A stretch of DNA of 64,000 bases, taken from assembly GCA_964396595.1 (NCBI GenBank), contig CAYNFR010000002.1, positions 124,001 through 188,000 on the forward strand. The letters run 5' to 3'. Each line of letters starts with the position of its first letter. Positions within the stretch are counted from its first letter, which is position 1. The position numbers were made by a program, and so were the translations under genes. Positions 33,987 to 43,974 of this stretch are shown here, in pieces. The DNA is from CAYNFR01 sp964396595 (GTDB lineage Bacteria > Bacteroidota > Bacteroidia > Chitinophagales > Saprospiraceae). A model generated the notes under the pieces. That model saw nothing but the letters and a program-made list of their open reading frames with translations. It did not search any database and had not been told where the DNA came from.

Positions 33987-36815
33987 TTGTATCATAATTT
34001 GGCCTCCAAGAAAAAAAATGGGCAATCTTTTATTGATCAAATACATATAAAAGGAGCTCGCACCAATAATCTCAAGAACATTGAAATAAAAATCCCCAAG
34101 AACAAACTTGTCGTGGTTACGGGGGTATCAGGATCAGGCAAATCTTCGCTCGTCATGGACACCTTGTACGCAGAAGGGCAGAGAAGATACGTAGAGAGTA
34201 TGTCTTCTTATGCACGTCAGTTTCTTGGCAGAATGAAAAAACCTGAAGTGGATTTTATCAAAGGAATATCTCCGGCTATAGCGATCGAGCAAAAAGTTAC
34301 TACCGGAAATGCAAGATCCACAGTAGGTTCGCTAACAGAAATCTATGATTATCTGCGATTATTATATGCTCGGGCAGGAGAAACGATTAGCCCTCATAGC
34401 GGACAGATAGTAAAAAAAACGCAGGTAAGCGATGTGGTCGACAGCTTACTCTCAGAGCCCCAAGGAACACGACTAAGTTTATTTTTTCCAGCTAAAATTT
34501 ATGATGCTCAGCGCACCATTCACAAAGAATTGAATATCCTCCTTCAGAAGGGCTTTTCGAGGATAAAGTATGATGGCGTTTTATACGGCATTGAAGACTT
34601 TATAGCAGATAATGTCCTCGGTTCAGAAGTAAAAATGGTAGATCAGGCAGACAAGCTTAAGGTCCTTGTGGACAGATTCGTAATAAATGATGAAGCGGAT
34701 AACATTCAGAGAATTTCAGATAGCGTTAATTCAGCCTTCTATGAAGGAGGAGGCGAATGCATTATAGTATATGCCTCAGGTGCAGAGACGTTTTTTAGTA
34801 CAAGATTTGAGCTTGATGGCATTAGTTTCGTAGAGCCTACACCGCAGTTGTTTAACTATAACAATCCATTCGGGGCATGCCCCAAATGCGAAGGGTATGG
34901 ACAGACTATCGGTATTGACCCTGCCAAGGTCATTCCCGATACTTCAAAGTCTGTTTATGAAGGGGCAGTTGCTTGCTGGAGAGGAGAGGGACACGGAATA
35001 TGGAAAGAGAGATTGGTCTATGCCGCGTCTAATTTTGATTTTCCGATACATACACCTTACGAAGACTTAAGCTTAGACCAACAAGAAATACTGTGGAAAG
35101 GAAATAGATGGTTTGATGGCTTAGAACAATTTTTTGCGGAGCTTGAAGAAAAGAATTACAAGATTCAGAATAGGGTAATGATCGCTCGCTATCGTGGTCG
35201 TACGGTATGTAACCAATGCCGTGGACAGCGACTGCGCAAAGAAGCGCAATATGTCAAATTAGGAGGTAAGAGTATCGGACAGTTGATCCACAAACCGATA
35301 GGGGAGCTCAAGGCTTTTTTCGACAATATTCAGTTGAGCAAAACACAGCAGCAGATCAGTCGACGTATCCTACAAGAAATCAATACGCGCTTGCAGATCA
35401 TGAATGACATTGGCTTATCTTATCTGACTCTAGACAGAGCGTCGGCAACGCTCAGTGGAGGAGAGACACAAAGGATCAATCTTACACGCACACTGGGTAG
35501 CAATCTGACGAGTTCGGTTTATATCCTGGACGAACCGAGTATTGGGCTGCATCCGCGTGATACGCGTAATCTTATTTCTGTACTCATTAAGCTTCGTGAT
35601 TTAGGCAATACAGTGATCGTTGTAGAACACGAAGAAGAAGTAATCCGACATGCAGATTACCTGATAGATATCGGGCCTGCCGCCGGTATTCATGGGGGAG
35701 AAGTAGTATTTGCCGGACCCAATCAGGATCTTCATTTAAGTGCAGACAGAAGCTTGACAAACCAATATTTGTCCGGGATAAAACAGATTTATCCTCCCGC
35801 AACAAAGAGAAAATCTGCCGGAAGAATACATCTAAAAAAAGCATCTCACCACAACCTCAAGAACATTGATGTAACGATACCCCTACATGCATTGACGGTT
35901 GTTACCGGTGTCTCCGGATCAGGAAAGACCACGTTAATCAAGCATATCTTGTATCCGGCATTGCTCAAAGAGCTTAATATATCTCATGCAGAAACAATAG
36001 GGCGTTATAAGGCGCTGGAAGGGGATCTAAAAATGATTAAATCTATCGAATTAATCGATCAGAATCCTATAGGAAGATCTTCTCGCTCCAATCCTGTAAC
36101 CTATGTAAAGGCTTACGACGAGATCCGCAAGTTAATGATTAAGCAGCACTTGTCTAAGATAAGAGGCTATATGCCAAAACACTTTTCCTTTAACACAGAG
36201 GGTGGCAGATGTGAGAATTGTAAAGGCGATGGAGTCATTACTATCGAAATGCAATTTTTGGCCGATGTAACGCTGATTTGTGAAGATTGCAACGGTCGAC
36301 GCTTTAAGAATGAAATTCTGGAAGTAGAGTATAAGGGCAAGAATATCAGCCAAATATTGGACATGAGCATTGAGGAGGCACTGACATTCTTTGCAAAGGA
36401 GAAAAGAATAATCTCACGCTTACAGCCACTGGCGGATGTAGGACTCGGTTATGTTCAACTCGGTCAGTCTTCCAGTACCCTATCGGGAGGAGAGGCACAG
36501 AGAGTGAAGTTAGCGTCTTATTTGATCAATGACCTGGATCGACAGCAGCAGCTATTTATATTTGATGAGCCTACTACCGGCTTGCACTTTGACGACACAA
36601 ATAAGTTGTTAAATGCGCTTCAAGCTTTGATCGAAAAAGGAAACACAGTTATCGTAATCGAACACAATCTTGATGTAATTAAATGCGCAGACTGGGTCAT
36701 CGATCTTGGCCCTGAGGGTGGTAATGAAGGTGGTTATTTACTCTTTCAAGGGACACCTGAAGGGCTCAATGATGTGTCCACATCTTATACCGGACAGTTT
36801 TTGAAACGGAAATAG
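33987..36815 (+). CDS. uvrA: Excinuclease ABC subunit A
   Basis: UvrA finds bulky DNA lesions in nucleotide excision repair. Both ATPase halves are clear: GVSGSGKSSLVMDT and GVSGSGKTTLIKHI, with signatures LSGGETQR and LSGGEAQRVKLA. Zinc-binding cysteine pairs (CPKCEGYG, CNQCRGQ, CENCKGDG, CEDCNGRRF) are intact. The length (942) is normal. The best start is a TTG at 33987; no ATG occurs near it in frame. Confidence 0.96.
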   Translation: MYHNLASKKKNGQSFIDQIHIKGARTNNLKNIEIKIPKNKLVVVTGVSGSGKSSLVMDTLYAEGQRRYVESMSSYARQFLGRMKKPEVDFIKGISPAIAIEQKVTTGNARSTVGSLTEIYDYLRLLYARAGETISPHSGQIVKKTQVSDVVDSLLSEPQGTRLSLFFPAKIYDAQRTIHKELNILLQKGFSRIKYDGVLYGIEDFIADNVLGSEVKMVDQADKLKVLVDRFVINDEADNIQRISDSVNSAFYEGGGECIIVYASGAETFFSTRFELDGISFVEPTPQLFNYNNPFGACPKCEGYGQTIGIDPAKVIPDTSKSVYEGAVACWRGEGHGIWKERLVYAASNFDFPIHTPYEDLSLDQQEILWKGNRWFDGLEQFFAELEEKNYKIQNRVMIARYRGRTVCNQCRGQRLRKEAQYVKLGGKSIGQLIHKPIGELKAFFDNIQLSKTQQQISRRILQEINTRLQIMNDIGLSYLTLDRASATLSGGETQRINLTRTLGSNLTSSVYILDEPSIGLHPRDTRNLISVLIKLRDLGNTVIVVEHEEEVIRHADYLIDIGPAAGIHGGEVVFAGPNQDLHLSADRSLTNQYLSGIKQIYPPATKRKSAGRIHLKKASHHNLKNIDVTIPLHALTVVTGVSGSGKTTLIKHILYPALLKELNISHAETIGRYKALEGDLKMIKSIELIDQNPIGRSSRSNPVTYVKAYDEIRKLMIKQHLSKIRGYMPKHFSFNTEGGRCENCKGDGVITIEMQFLADVTLICEDCNGRRFKNEILEVEYKGKNISQILDMSIEEALTFFAKEKRIISRLQPLADVGLGYVQLGQSSSTLSGGEAQRVKLASYLINDLDRQQQLFIFDEPTTGLHFDDTNKLLNALQALIEKGNTVIVIEHNLDVIKCADWVIDLGPEGGNEGGYLLFQGTPEGLNDVSTSYTGQFLKRK

Positions 36816-36821
36816 CACAGA

Positions 36822-37766
36822 ATGATGAATATTGTCATTACAGATATTTTTCCGGCTTCGACGGGAGATATTTCATTGAGCGGTATAGAAGCCTTGGGTC
36901 GGACATTTGTATATACCGGCACGACTGCAGATCAATTAATTGATAGAGCGATAGATGCAGATATACTAGTGATCAATAAGGTGGTCATAAATCGTGAAGT
37001 ACTTGAAAAAATACCTCGACTCAAGTGCATTTGTCTGCTGGCGACAGGTTATGATAATGTGGATATCGCAGCATGTAAAGATCATGATGTGGCCGTTTAC
37101 AATGCCCGGGATTACAGTTCGGAGTCCGTAGCGCAGCATGTTTTTGCCTCCATCTTGCATGTGTATAATCAGATCGGTGTACATGATGCTTCAGTTAAGC
37201 GTGGCGAATGGGACAAAAACTGGTGTTATTACCTAGAACCCATTGAAGACCTAAGCGAAAAGACCATCGGTATTGTGGGTTACGGTAATATTGGGAGGCG
37301 AGTCGCCGACATTGCCCAAGCTTTCGGAATGAATATCTTAGCATATCGAAGACATCCAACGGATGAACCGGGTGTATCATTTGTGGATATAGATCGACTT
37401 TTTGATCAAGCTGATATTGTCAGCTTGCATCTTCCTTTAAATTCGGGCACAAGGGAAATAATCAACCATAGACTATTGGAGAGGATGAAGTCATCCTCGA
37501 TCTTGATAAATACCGGAAGAGGTGGGCTGGTAGTGGAACAGGATCTTTATAAAGTCTTGGCTCATAAAAAGATTAGAGCTGCCGTTCTTGATGTATTGGG
37601 GCAAGAGCCTCCACTACCTGACAATCTATTGATTCAATTAGAAAACTGCTTTCTTACGCCACACATCGCATGGGCGAATGTCCGTGCACGCAAAAAGCTA
37701 TTCGACATAGTCGCGATGAACATTCAATCATTTACCAACGGACGCCCGGGCAATCGGGTTGCTTAG
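36822..37766 (+). CDS. D-2-hydroxyacid dehydrogenase
   Basis: The NAD-binding loop is IGIVGYGNIGRRVADIAQAFG; the catalytic Arg lies in LINTGRGGLV, the Glu in LGQEPPLP and the His in LTPHIAWAN. Reactions in this family include glycerate and hydroxypyruvate reduction. The ATG lies seven bases after uvrA, so the two are probably co-transcribed. The exact substrate is unknown. Confidence 0.88.
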   Translation: MMNIVITDIFPASTGDISLSGIEALGRTFVYTGTTADQLIDRAIDADILVINKVVINREVLEKIPRLKCICLLATGYDNVDIAACKDHDVAVYNARDYSSESVAQHVFASILHVYNQIGVHDASVKRGEWDKNWCYYLEPIEDLSEKTIGIVGYGNIGRRVADIAQAFGMNILAYRRHPTDEPGVSFVDIDRLFDQADIVSLHLPLNSGTREIINHRLLERMKSSSILINTGRGGLVVEQDLYKVLAHKKIRAAVLDVLGQEPPLPDNLLIQLENCFLTPHIAWANVRARKKLFDIVAMNIQSFTNGRPGNRVA

Positions 37767-37782
37767 TTCGTCAGAGAGCTTA

Positions 37783-39126
37783 CTAAGAGATATATGTTCT
37801 TTTGGCACGTGGTTTAAGGCTGGTAAGTGACGTGATTTTAACGGGTTTTGAGATCTTGCAACTTTTACGCGCCGCAATACCTATCAGAATAGACATAATG
37901 CCGTCTCTAAGCCCTGCTTGTTGACCCAATGGATCGGCCATGTGAGGATCTTTGAAAAGTTTATGCATCATGATCGGATCACCACCCCAGTGCCCTCCTG
38001 GTTTATGCTCTGCTTTTATGATTTGTGGCTTTCGATCAGTAAACTTCGAGTCGGGGATATAGCTCAACTCGATATGTTCTTGAGTAGGATATCCACCTAC
38101 ACGCGCTTCCAATCTTCCTTCAGTACCGTCAAATGCTATGTAATATCCTTCGTAATCACTGTGTCCTGTGAGGATATAGCTCAAGGACGCTCCGTTGGCA
38201 TATGTGACCATAGCATAGTGCTTTTCATAAATATCTATTTCGGGTCTGAATACACATTTATCTCTTATATAGCCATCGTATTTTTCGTTATCAACATAGA
38301 GTGCTTTGAGATATTGATTTTGGTTGATATCCCAGTAGTAGGGGCATTTGTGGGTATGGGCGCAATTACGACAATTACTCCCGCGATAAGTACCATTTTT
38401 ACCAAATCTCTCAAGGCTGGCTTGCGCCAATACTTCCACTGGTTCGGAATCAAGATACCAATTGACTAGATCAAAATGGTGAGTCGCCTTGTGTACCCAC
38501 AATGAGCCTCCATATTGCTGTTCGCCATGCCATCGTTGCATATAAGCTTGCAAATGATTGTGGCTCAGGTAATAATTGAATTCCACTGATTTAATTTCTC
38601 CCACAATGCCGGACATCAACAATTCCTTGATCTTGGCGCGATAGGGCGGATAACGATAGTTGAAGGTTACGATGATATTTCTGCCGTATTTTTGTTGTGC
38701 ATTTAATATGGCTTGTGCTTTTTTTTCATCGATGGTTAAGGGCTTCTCGGTCATGATATCACAGCCTAGCTCCATGCCTCTGATGATTACTTTATGATGT
38801 TGATCATCGCGCGTAGTGACAATCAATGTCTGCGGTTTAACTTCTTTGATCATTTGATCAAGATCAGTAAAAGTCGGGCATTCGCACCCTATATATGCTT
38901 GAGCGGTTCTTAAACGCCCGGGGTTAGTGTCACACAGACCAACAAGATCTACGTATTCACTGTATTCCGTAAGCAAATCTTTTCCAAACATGGTGATCCC
39001 TCTTGTTCCGGTACCCACTAGAGCGACTCTCTTCTTATTGCCTTTCATCAATCCAGTCATCGGTTTCGCCAATATTGCTCCACCGATAGCCCTTCCGGTG
39101 TTTGTAATAAATTCTCTTCGTTCCAT
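37783..39126 (-). CDS. Gfo/Idh/MocA oxidoreductase with Tat signal and Cys cluster
   Basis: The N-terminus MERREFITNTGRAIGG has the R-R-E-F twin-arginine form, so the folded enzyme is probably exported. The Rossmann loop is VALVGTGTRG, and the E-K-P motif in CDIMTEKPLTIDE is the family catalytic site. An unusual insertion, GSNCRNCAHTHKCPYYW followed by a later DKCVF, could bind metal or iron-sulfur. It may oxidise a glycoside or sugar. It is convergent with the dehydrogenase gene. Confidence 0.88.
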   Translation of the reverse strand: MERREFITNTGRAIGGAILAKPMTGLMKGNKKRVALVGTGTRGITMFGKDLLTEYSEYVDLVGLCDTNPGRLRTAQAYIGCECPTFTDLDQMIKEVKPQTLIVTTRDDQHHKVIIRGMELGCDIMTEKPLTIDEKKAQAILNAQQKYGRNIIVTFNYRYPPYRAKIKELLMSGIVGEIKSVEFNYYLSHNHLQAYMQRWHGEQQYGGSLWVHKATHHFDLVNWYLDSEPVEVLAQASLERFGKNGTYRGSNCRNCAHTHKCPYYWDINQNQYLKALYVDNEKYDGYIRDKCVFRPEIDIYEKHYAMVTYANGASLSYILTGHSDYEGYYIAFDGTEGRLEARVGGYPTQEHIELSYIPDSKFTDRKPQIIKAEHKPGGHWGGDPIMMHKLFKDPHMADPLGQQAGLRDGIMSILIGIAARKSCKISKPVKITSLTSLKPRAKRTYIS

Positions 39127-39169
39127 GTGTAGACGATGTTATATTGATCAGTCAAGATAGTAATCTCGG

Positions 39170-39718
39170 TTAATTATGAATCATTATTCCGGAAATTTTC
39201 ACAGAATATGCGATGCGATCGTAGATAAATAAGAAGTATAAATCATTTTTATCTGCTTTAAATAATAGTGCTAATCTATGCCTGTGCAGTAGCCATCGTT
39301 GCCAATAGCGGGGTATGCTCTTCCATTCAGCTTTATGGATAGTTTTAAGTCTGAGCGGTACAAAATCGATTGAAAAATCCGGTTTTAAAAGAAGGGCCGT
39401 GAGCCATGACCAATCGTAGGATGACCACAGCTTATGATGAGATCTGTATAATCCTTCGAATCCCATTTTTGCAATAAATAATGCAAGGATTTTTTGGTAA
39501 TGCTCGTGGATGAATCCTTTATCAGAAGATTTGCTCATACGGAGTGAGAGCCATTCCGGGTGTGTAAGTACTGCTGACTCTAGACGTGCTATCTTATTAT
39601 TGCAATTTCTACATATCGTACCTCGCGGCAACACATAAAATTCGTTGCCCAATGCCTTTGAGATAATATGCTCAATAGACTCGGCAGAGTCGTCGCGGTG
39701 ACACACAATACAACTCAT
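39170..39718 (-). CDS. HNH-type endonuclease-like protein
   Basis: The N-terminal region has the HNH_5 layout: CIVCHRDD (C-x-x-C), EHIISKALGNEF and CRNCNNKIARLE (C-x-x-C-N). The C-terminal ~110 residues match no family I can name. It could be a nuclease, possibly with a defence role, but the neighbours (Gfo/Idh oxidoreductase and peptidase genes) give no support. Activity is inferred. Confidence 0.7.
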   Translation of the reverse strand: MSCIVCHRDDSAESIEHIISKALGNEFYVLPRGTICRNCNNKIARLESAVLTHPEWLSLRMSKSSDKGFIHEHYQKILALFIAKMGFEGLYRSHHKLWSSYDWSWLTALLLKPDFSIDFVPLRLKTIHKAEWKSIPRYWQRWLLHRHRLALLFKADKNDLYFLFIYDRIAYSVKISGIMIHN

Positions 39719-39789
39719 GACTCAGTTATACTATCAAGATGTAAAATACGATCTTATTCTGGAACAAATTGACACACAATGAAAGGCAA

Positions 39790-40524
39790 TTAAAAATTGC
39801 ACTTAAGCCCTTCGGTATTGAGCCATTTTTCGTGCATTTTGTATTCCGGCATGGCAAGACCGACCAGATTCCAAAAACGGTCAGAATGATTCAACTCTAT
39901 CAGATGTGCGAGTTCATGAATGAAGATGTAGTCTTGCACTTCTTGAGGAGCTAAAAGGGTGCGCGTAGCAATATTAATATTCCCTTTATTAGAGCAACTG
40001 CCCCAGTTGCTACTATTGTTTTTGATGACTACTTTCTTGATGGGCATTGAGAAGTGGGCTTGATTTAATTCTCTTATCCGTTGCTCTACTGCTCTATGTT
40101 GGTTTTTTCCGATGATTTTTGCAGTCAACAGGGCACAAACCTGTGATCGGTCTCGAGCTGACAAGGTGTGAGAAAGATTAATATGAATGTCATCCTTGAT
40201 CAGCTTGGCGCTAGACCGTGTGTCACCAGAAGAGAGGATAACTAGACGATAGTCTCTCCTGGCAGTATGAATTATCTGTCCGGATTCGTACTCCTTGACT
40301 TTAAATCGATCAAGCAAGTTGGGTTTTAGACGGATAGTATCTTCAAGCCATTTATATGCCCATGTTTTTGTCGCTTTATCGCCAGTCGATATAAAACTGT
40401 TATAAGAAATTCGCAAGATGACATGTTCGCGACCTATGGAGATACTCGTATTATGTCTCCGCTGGTACATTATTTTTACGGGGATTTCGGAATTAGCTAC
40501 TTCCCATATTTCTAAGAACGTCAT
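39790..40524 (-). CDS. YgjP-type (DUF45) metallopeptidase
   Basis: The zinc motif is HELAHLIELNHSDRFW (H-E-x-x-H, with a third His), preceded by NSSNWGSCSNKGNINIATRTLL, both diagnostic of the YgjP/SprT-like group. The length (244) is normal. Members often accompany restriction or repair genes, but none is adjacent here. It sits 17 bases from serC on the same strand. Confidence 0.88.
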   Translation of the reverse strand: MTFLEIWEVANSEIPVKIMYQRRHNTSISIGREHVILRISYNSFISTGDKATKTWAYKWLEDTIRLKPNLLDRFKVKEYESGQIIHTARRDYRLVILSSGDTRSSAKLIKDDIHINLSHTLSARDRSQVCALLTAKIIGKNQHRAVEQRIRELNQAHFSMPIKKVVIKNNSSNWGSCSNKGNINIATRTLLAPQEVQDYIFIHELAHLIELNHSDRFWNLVGLAMPEYKMHEKWLNTEGLKCNF

Positions 40525-40541
40525 TTAAGGGAATCGCCTGG

Positions 40542-41612
40542 TTAAGGATTTTTTGATTCAAACTCTTGCATCACGGACACTAGTTTTTCTACGCTTTCTT
40601 TAGGCATGGCGTTATAAATAGATGCCCTGAATCCACCTACAGATCTGTGACCTTTAATACCGTCACACCCTGCAGCAGTAGCTTCTTTATAGAAGGCGTC
40701 AGAAAGTTCAGGCTTTCGAAGCAAGAAGTTAACGTTCATGAGCGATCTGTTTTCTGCAGTGGTAGTGCCGTAGAACAGCTTACTGTTGTCTAGTGCGTTG
40801 TATAGGACTCCAGCTTTTTCTTCATTGAGTTTTTGCATCGCGGCAAGACCGCCTTGCTCTTTAATCCACCGAAGAGTGAGCATACATACATACACAGCGA
40901 ATGCTGCTGGTGTATTGTACATGGACTGAGCCTCGATGTGGGTTTTATATTTGAAGATTGTCGGGATATTGGCAGGTGCATCGCCGAGCCATTCTTGATC
41001 TACAATGACAAGGGTAGCGCCGGCAGGCCCCATGTTTTTCTGAGCACCGGCATAAATAAGGCCATAGCGTTCGACATCAATAGGCTTACTGAATATGTCA
41101 GATGACATATCGGCAACTAACTTTACGTCTGTCTGAGGCAAGGATTTATACTGCGTCCCGTATATGGTATTGTTACTAGTGATATGCAGATATCTGAGAT
41201 GAGCCGGGATGGGGTAATCTGCGGGTATGTAGTTGTAATTTTCAGATTTACTTGACGCAATTACTTCCGTCTGTCCGATGATTTTAGCTTCCTTAATTGC
41301 TTTAGAAGACCAAGTTCCTGTATCTACATATCCACCAATATCTCCTTGAGCTAGAAGGTTTAACGGCACCATTGCAAACTGGGTGCTGGCACCACCTTGA
41401 AGGTATAATACTTCATACCTTGACGGTAGTTGAAGGATTTCTTTGACGAGGCTACATGCTTCCTGCATAACCGCATCATAAGCTTTGCTGCGATGCGAAA
41501 CTTCAAGGATTGATAAACCTGTATCAGCAAAATCTAATATTGCAGCTGCTGATTGTTCGATTACTGAAGCGGGAAGAATAGCAGGACCGGCACTAAAATT
41601 ATGGATTTTCAT
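40542..41612 (-). CDS. serC: Phosphoserine aminotransferase
   Basis: SerC converts phosphohydroxypyruvate and glutamate to phosphoserine in serine synthesis. The PLP lysine is in YAGAQKNMGPAG (Lys ~192), and HNFSAGPAILPASV at the start, GGASTQFAMVPLNLL and the GGFRASIYNAMP terminus are typical. The length (356) is normal. serA and serB are not adjacent, although the 2-hydroxyacid dehydrogenase at 36822 might supply the precursor. Confidence 0.95.
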   Translation of the reverse strand: MKIHNFSAGPAILPASVIEQSAAAILDFADTGLSILEVSHRSKAYDAVMQEACSLVKEILQLPSRYEVLYLQGGASTQFAMVPLNLLAQGDIGGYVDTGTWSSKAIKEAKIIGQTEVIASSKSENYNYIPADYPIPAHLRYLHITSNNTIYGTQYKSLPQTDVKLVADMSSDIFSKPIDVERYGLIYAGAQKNMGPAGATLVIVDQEWLGDAPANIPTIFKYKTHIEAQSMYNTPAAFAVYVCMLTLRWIKEQGGLAAMQKLNEEKAGVLYNALDNSKLFYGTTTAENRSLMNVNFLLRKPELSDAFYKEATAAGCDGIKGHRSVGGFRASIYNAMPKESVEKLVSVMQEFESKNP

Positions 41613-41814
41613 TCGAGAGTGACTTTATACATTGGCGTTCTTGACATAGTCTTGTAGCGCATAATTGAGCTTAGACCCTATTGACGCTGCAAAAGTATAA
41701 TATATTAAAACTTTCAAATGTGATAAATGTATAAAGCTTGGCGCTATTACTTATTTATCTCACAAGTGGAGCACTTAATTCAGAAAAGAAGAGCGACCGG
41801 GTTGATAAGAAAGA

Positions 41815-43757
41815 TTAATTATTCATTGCCACCAAGAACTCTTCATTTGACTTCGTCCCAAGCATATGTTTACGTAAGAATTCCATGGCCTCATCAGGTT
41901 TCATGTCTGCTAGATGCTTGCGTAAGATAAACATGCGTTTCAGAACTGCTTGATCAAGGAGAAGTTCTTCTCTACGAGTACTAGATTTAGTAAGATCTAT
42001 TGAAGGGTATAAGCGCTTATTGGCAAGAGATCTATCGAGTTGTAACTCCATATTGCCGGTACCTTTAAACTCTTCGAATATAACTTCGTCCATTTTAGAA
42101 CCTGTATCTATTAAGGCTGTCGCCAATATGGTGAGAGAACCACCATTTTCGATATTTCTGGCTGCACCGAAGAATTTTTTAGGCTTTTGGAGTGCATTGG
42201 CTTCGACACCACCGGAGAGTACTTTTCCACTCGCCGGAGCGACTGTGTTGTAAGCGCGTGCGAGACGCGTGATAGAATCAAGTAGTATCACAACGTCATG
42301 ACCACATTCGACCAACCTCTTAGCCTTTTCTATGGCAAGATTTGCTACGCGGACATGATTATCTGCCGGCTCGTCAAATGTTGAGGAAACCACCTCAGCG
42401 TTTACACTTCTGCGCATATCTGTCACCTCTTCAGGGCGCTCGTCGATGAGCAGCACAATCAGATAGCATTCCGGATGATTTTCGGCGATGGCGTTAGCTA
42501 TGTCTTTTAGCAAAAATGTTTTACCTGTTTTTGGCTGCGCTACGATTAATCCTCTTTGACCTTTGCCGATAGGTGTAAATAAATCGATCATTCTATTGCC
42601 GTAGTCTTTGCCATCGGCTCTAGATATCAGATTAAATTTTTCATCGGGGAAGAGTGGAGTCAAGTAGTCAAAAGGAACTCTGTCCCGTATTGCCTCCGTA
42701 GTAAGCCCATTAATAGAGGCCACTTTTATAAGAGCGAAATACTTTTCACCTTCTTTCGGCGGTCTGATTTCACCTTTAACGGTATCTCCGGTCTTAAGAC
42801 CGAATAATTTTATTTGGGATGGTGATACATAAATATCATCAGGAGAGGTCAGATAGTTGTAATCAGAACTTCGTAAAAATCCGTAACCGTCAGCCATCAT
42901 TTCCAATACACCTTCACCTTCTATAAGGCCATCGAGATCAAGATTAAATTTCTTTTTACGCTCTTCTTGTCTTGGTTGTCTGTCTTCATTTCTTGGTGCG
43001 CGCTCTTCTTGTCTTGGTTGTCTGTCTTCATTTCTTGGTGCGCGCTCTTCTTGTCNNNNNNNNNNNNNNNNNNNNNNNNNNNNNNNNNNNNNNNNNNNNN
43101 NNNNNNNNNNNNNNNNNNNNNNNNNNNNNNNNNNNNNNNNNNNNNNNNNNNNNNNCGCTCTTCTTGTCTTGGTTGTCTGTCTTCATTTCTTGGTGCGCGC
43201 TCTTCTTGTCTTGGTTGTCTGTCTTCATTTCTTGGTGCGCGTTCTTCATTTCTTGGTGCGCGCTCCTCGTTTTTCGGCTCTTTGTCTTCATGGCGAGCTG
43301 ATCTATGATCTGAGCTTGAACGATCTTCATGACGTTGGTTTTGACGTTGGTCTTTACGTTGATCGCGCTGAGCAGGAGTGCGGTTGTCTTTATTGTCAGC
43401 AACTTTTATGGGTTCTCTTTTGGTTTTGGACTCGGCATTTTCTTGAGATTCCGGGGCCAATGCCACTTCAGACAATTCTTCCACTCCAGCTTCAAGTTTT
43501 ACGATCTCCGAGGCGGCGTCATGGCGACGAGTACGACTAGTGCGCTCGGATTGTTTTTTAGCTTGAGGGGCTTCCTTTTTTACTTTTACTTTTTCGGTTT
43601 CAATAGTGTTTGGCGCGTTTTTAACGGCTTGTACATCTAGAATGCCATAAATGAGATCTTGCTTGTTCATTTTTTTATAACCCTGAAGGCTCAATTTTTC
43701 GGCTAATTCCTTTAGCTCACTAACAAGCATTTCATTCAATTGCAGAATATCAAACAT
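41815..43757 (-). CDS. rho: Transcription termination factor Rho, interrupted by an assembly gap
   Basis: The gene runs through two visible parts around 100 Ns. The N-terminal part (43757-43156) has a Rho_N domain (MLVSELKELAEKLSLQGYKK) and a long charged insertion of EERAPRNEDRQPRQ repeats. The C-terminal part continues in frame as QPRQEERKKKFNLDLDGLIE, then the RNA-binding domain and the ATPase (GKGQRGLIVAQPKTGKTF, LIDERPEEVTDM, LLDSITRLARAYN). The break in frame is caused only by the arbitrary gap length (see the gap entry). Rho uses ATP to release RNA from polymerase. Confidence 0.93.
42959..43239 (-). repeat. 42-bp coding tandem repeat in rho, collapsed around the gap
   Basis: Copies begin at 42959, 43001, 43043 (cut by the gap), 43156 and 43198, each 42 bases and nearly identical; a 21-base half-copy begins at 43240. 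Each copy encodes the 14-residue unit EERAPRNEDRQPRQ. It is an intrinsically disordered, Arg/Glu-rich tract. Confidence 0.9.
43056..43155. other. 100-N assembly gap inside rho
   Basis: Exactly 100 Ns interrupt the 42-bp repeat. Phasing the repeat copies on either side requires a true length of 42n minus 13, which is 2 modulo 3, whereas 100 is 1 modulo 3. The N run is therefore a placeholder, not a measured length. Confidence 0.95.
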
Positions 43758-43974
43758 AAATAGAGGTGCTTTAAGCGTGGAAAATATAGTTAGGTAAAAG
43801 AAAATAATCTCACATCAAAAATGAGAACCTGCAGATATAATTTAAGTAAGGATACTAAAGAAAGAATATCTGAGCAGATAATTCTGCCGCAAAAATACAC
43901 TTTTTTAATTAATCAAGCGGGTATCTTACTTATTTGTTTGACACCTTTGTACTCGCTTTAATAACAAATATTAT

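Noticed and set aside
37918..38469. 183-residue plus-strand frame
   Set aside because: Fully antisense to the well-supported Gfo/Idh/MocA gene; a shadow frame.
41727..41930. 67-residue frame overlapping the end of rho
   Set aside because: Antisense to the conserved Rho C-terminus; no independent support.
42959..43239. Possible CRISPR array
   Set aside because: Copies are contiguous with no spacers and encode part of Rho.
42967..43540. Open frames on both strands in the rho repeat
   Set aside because: A 42-bp repeat is a multiple of three and stop-free in several frames; only the Rho frame joins known domains.
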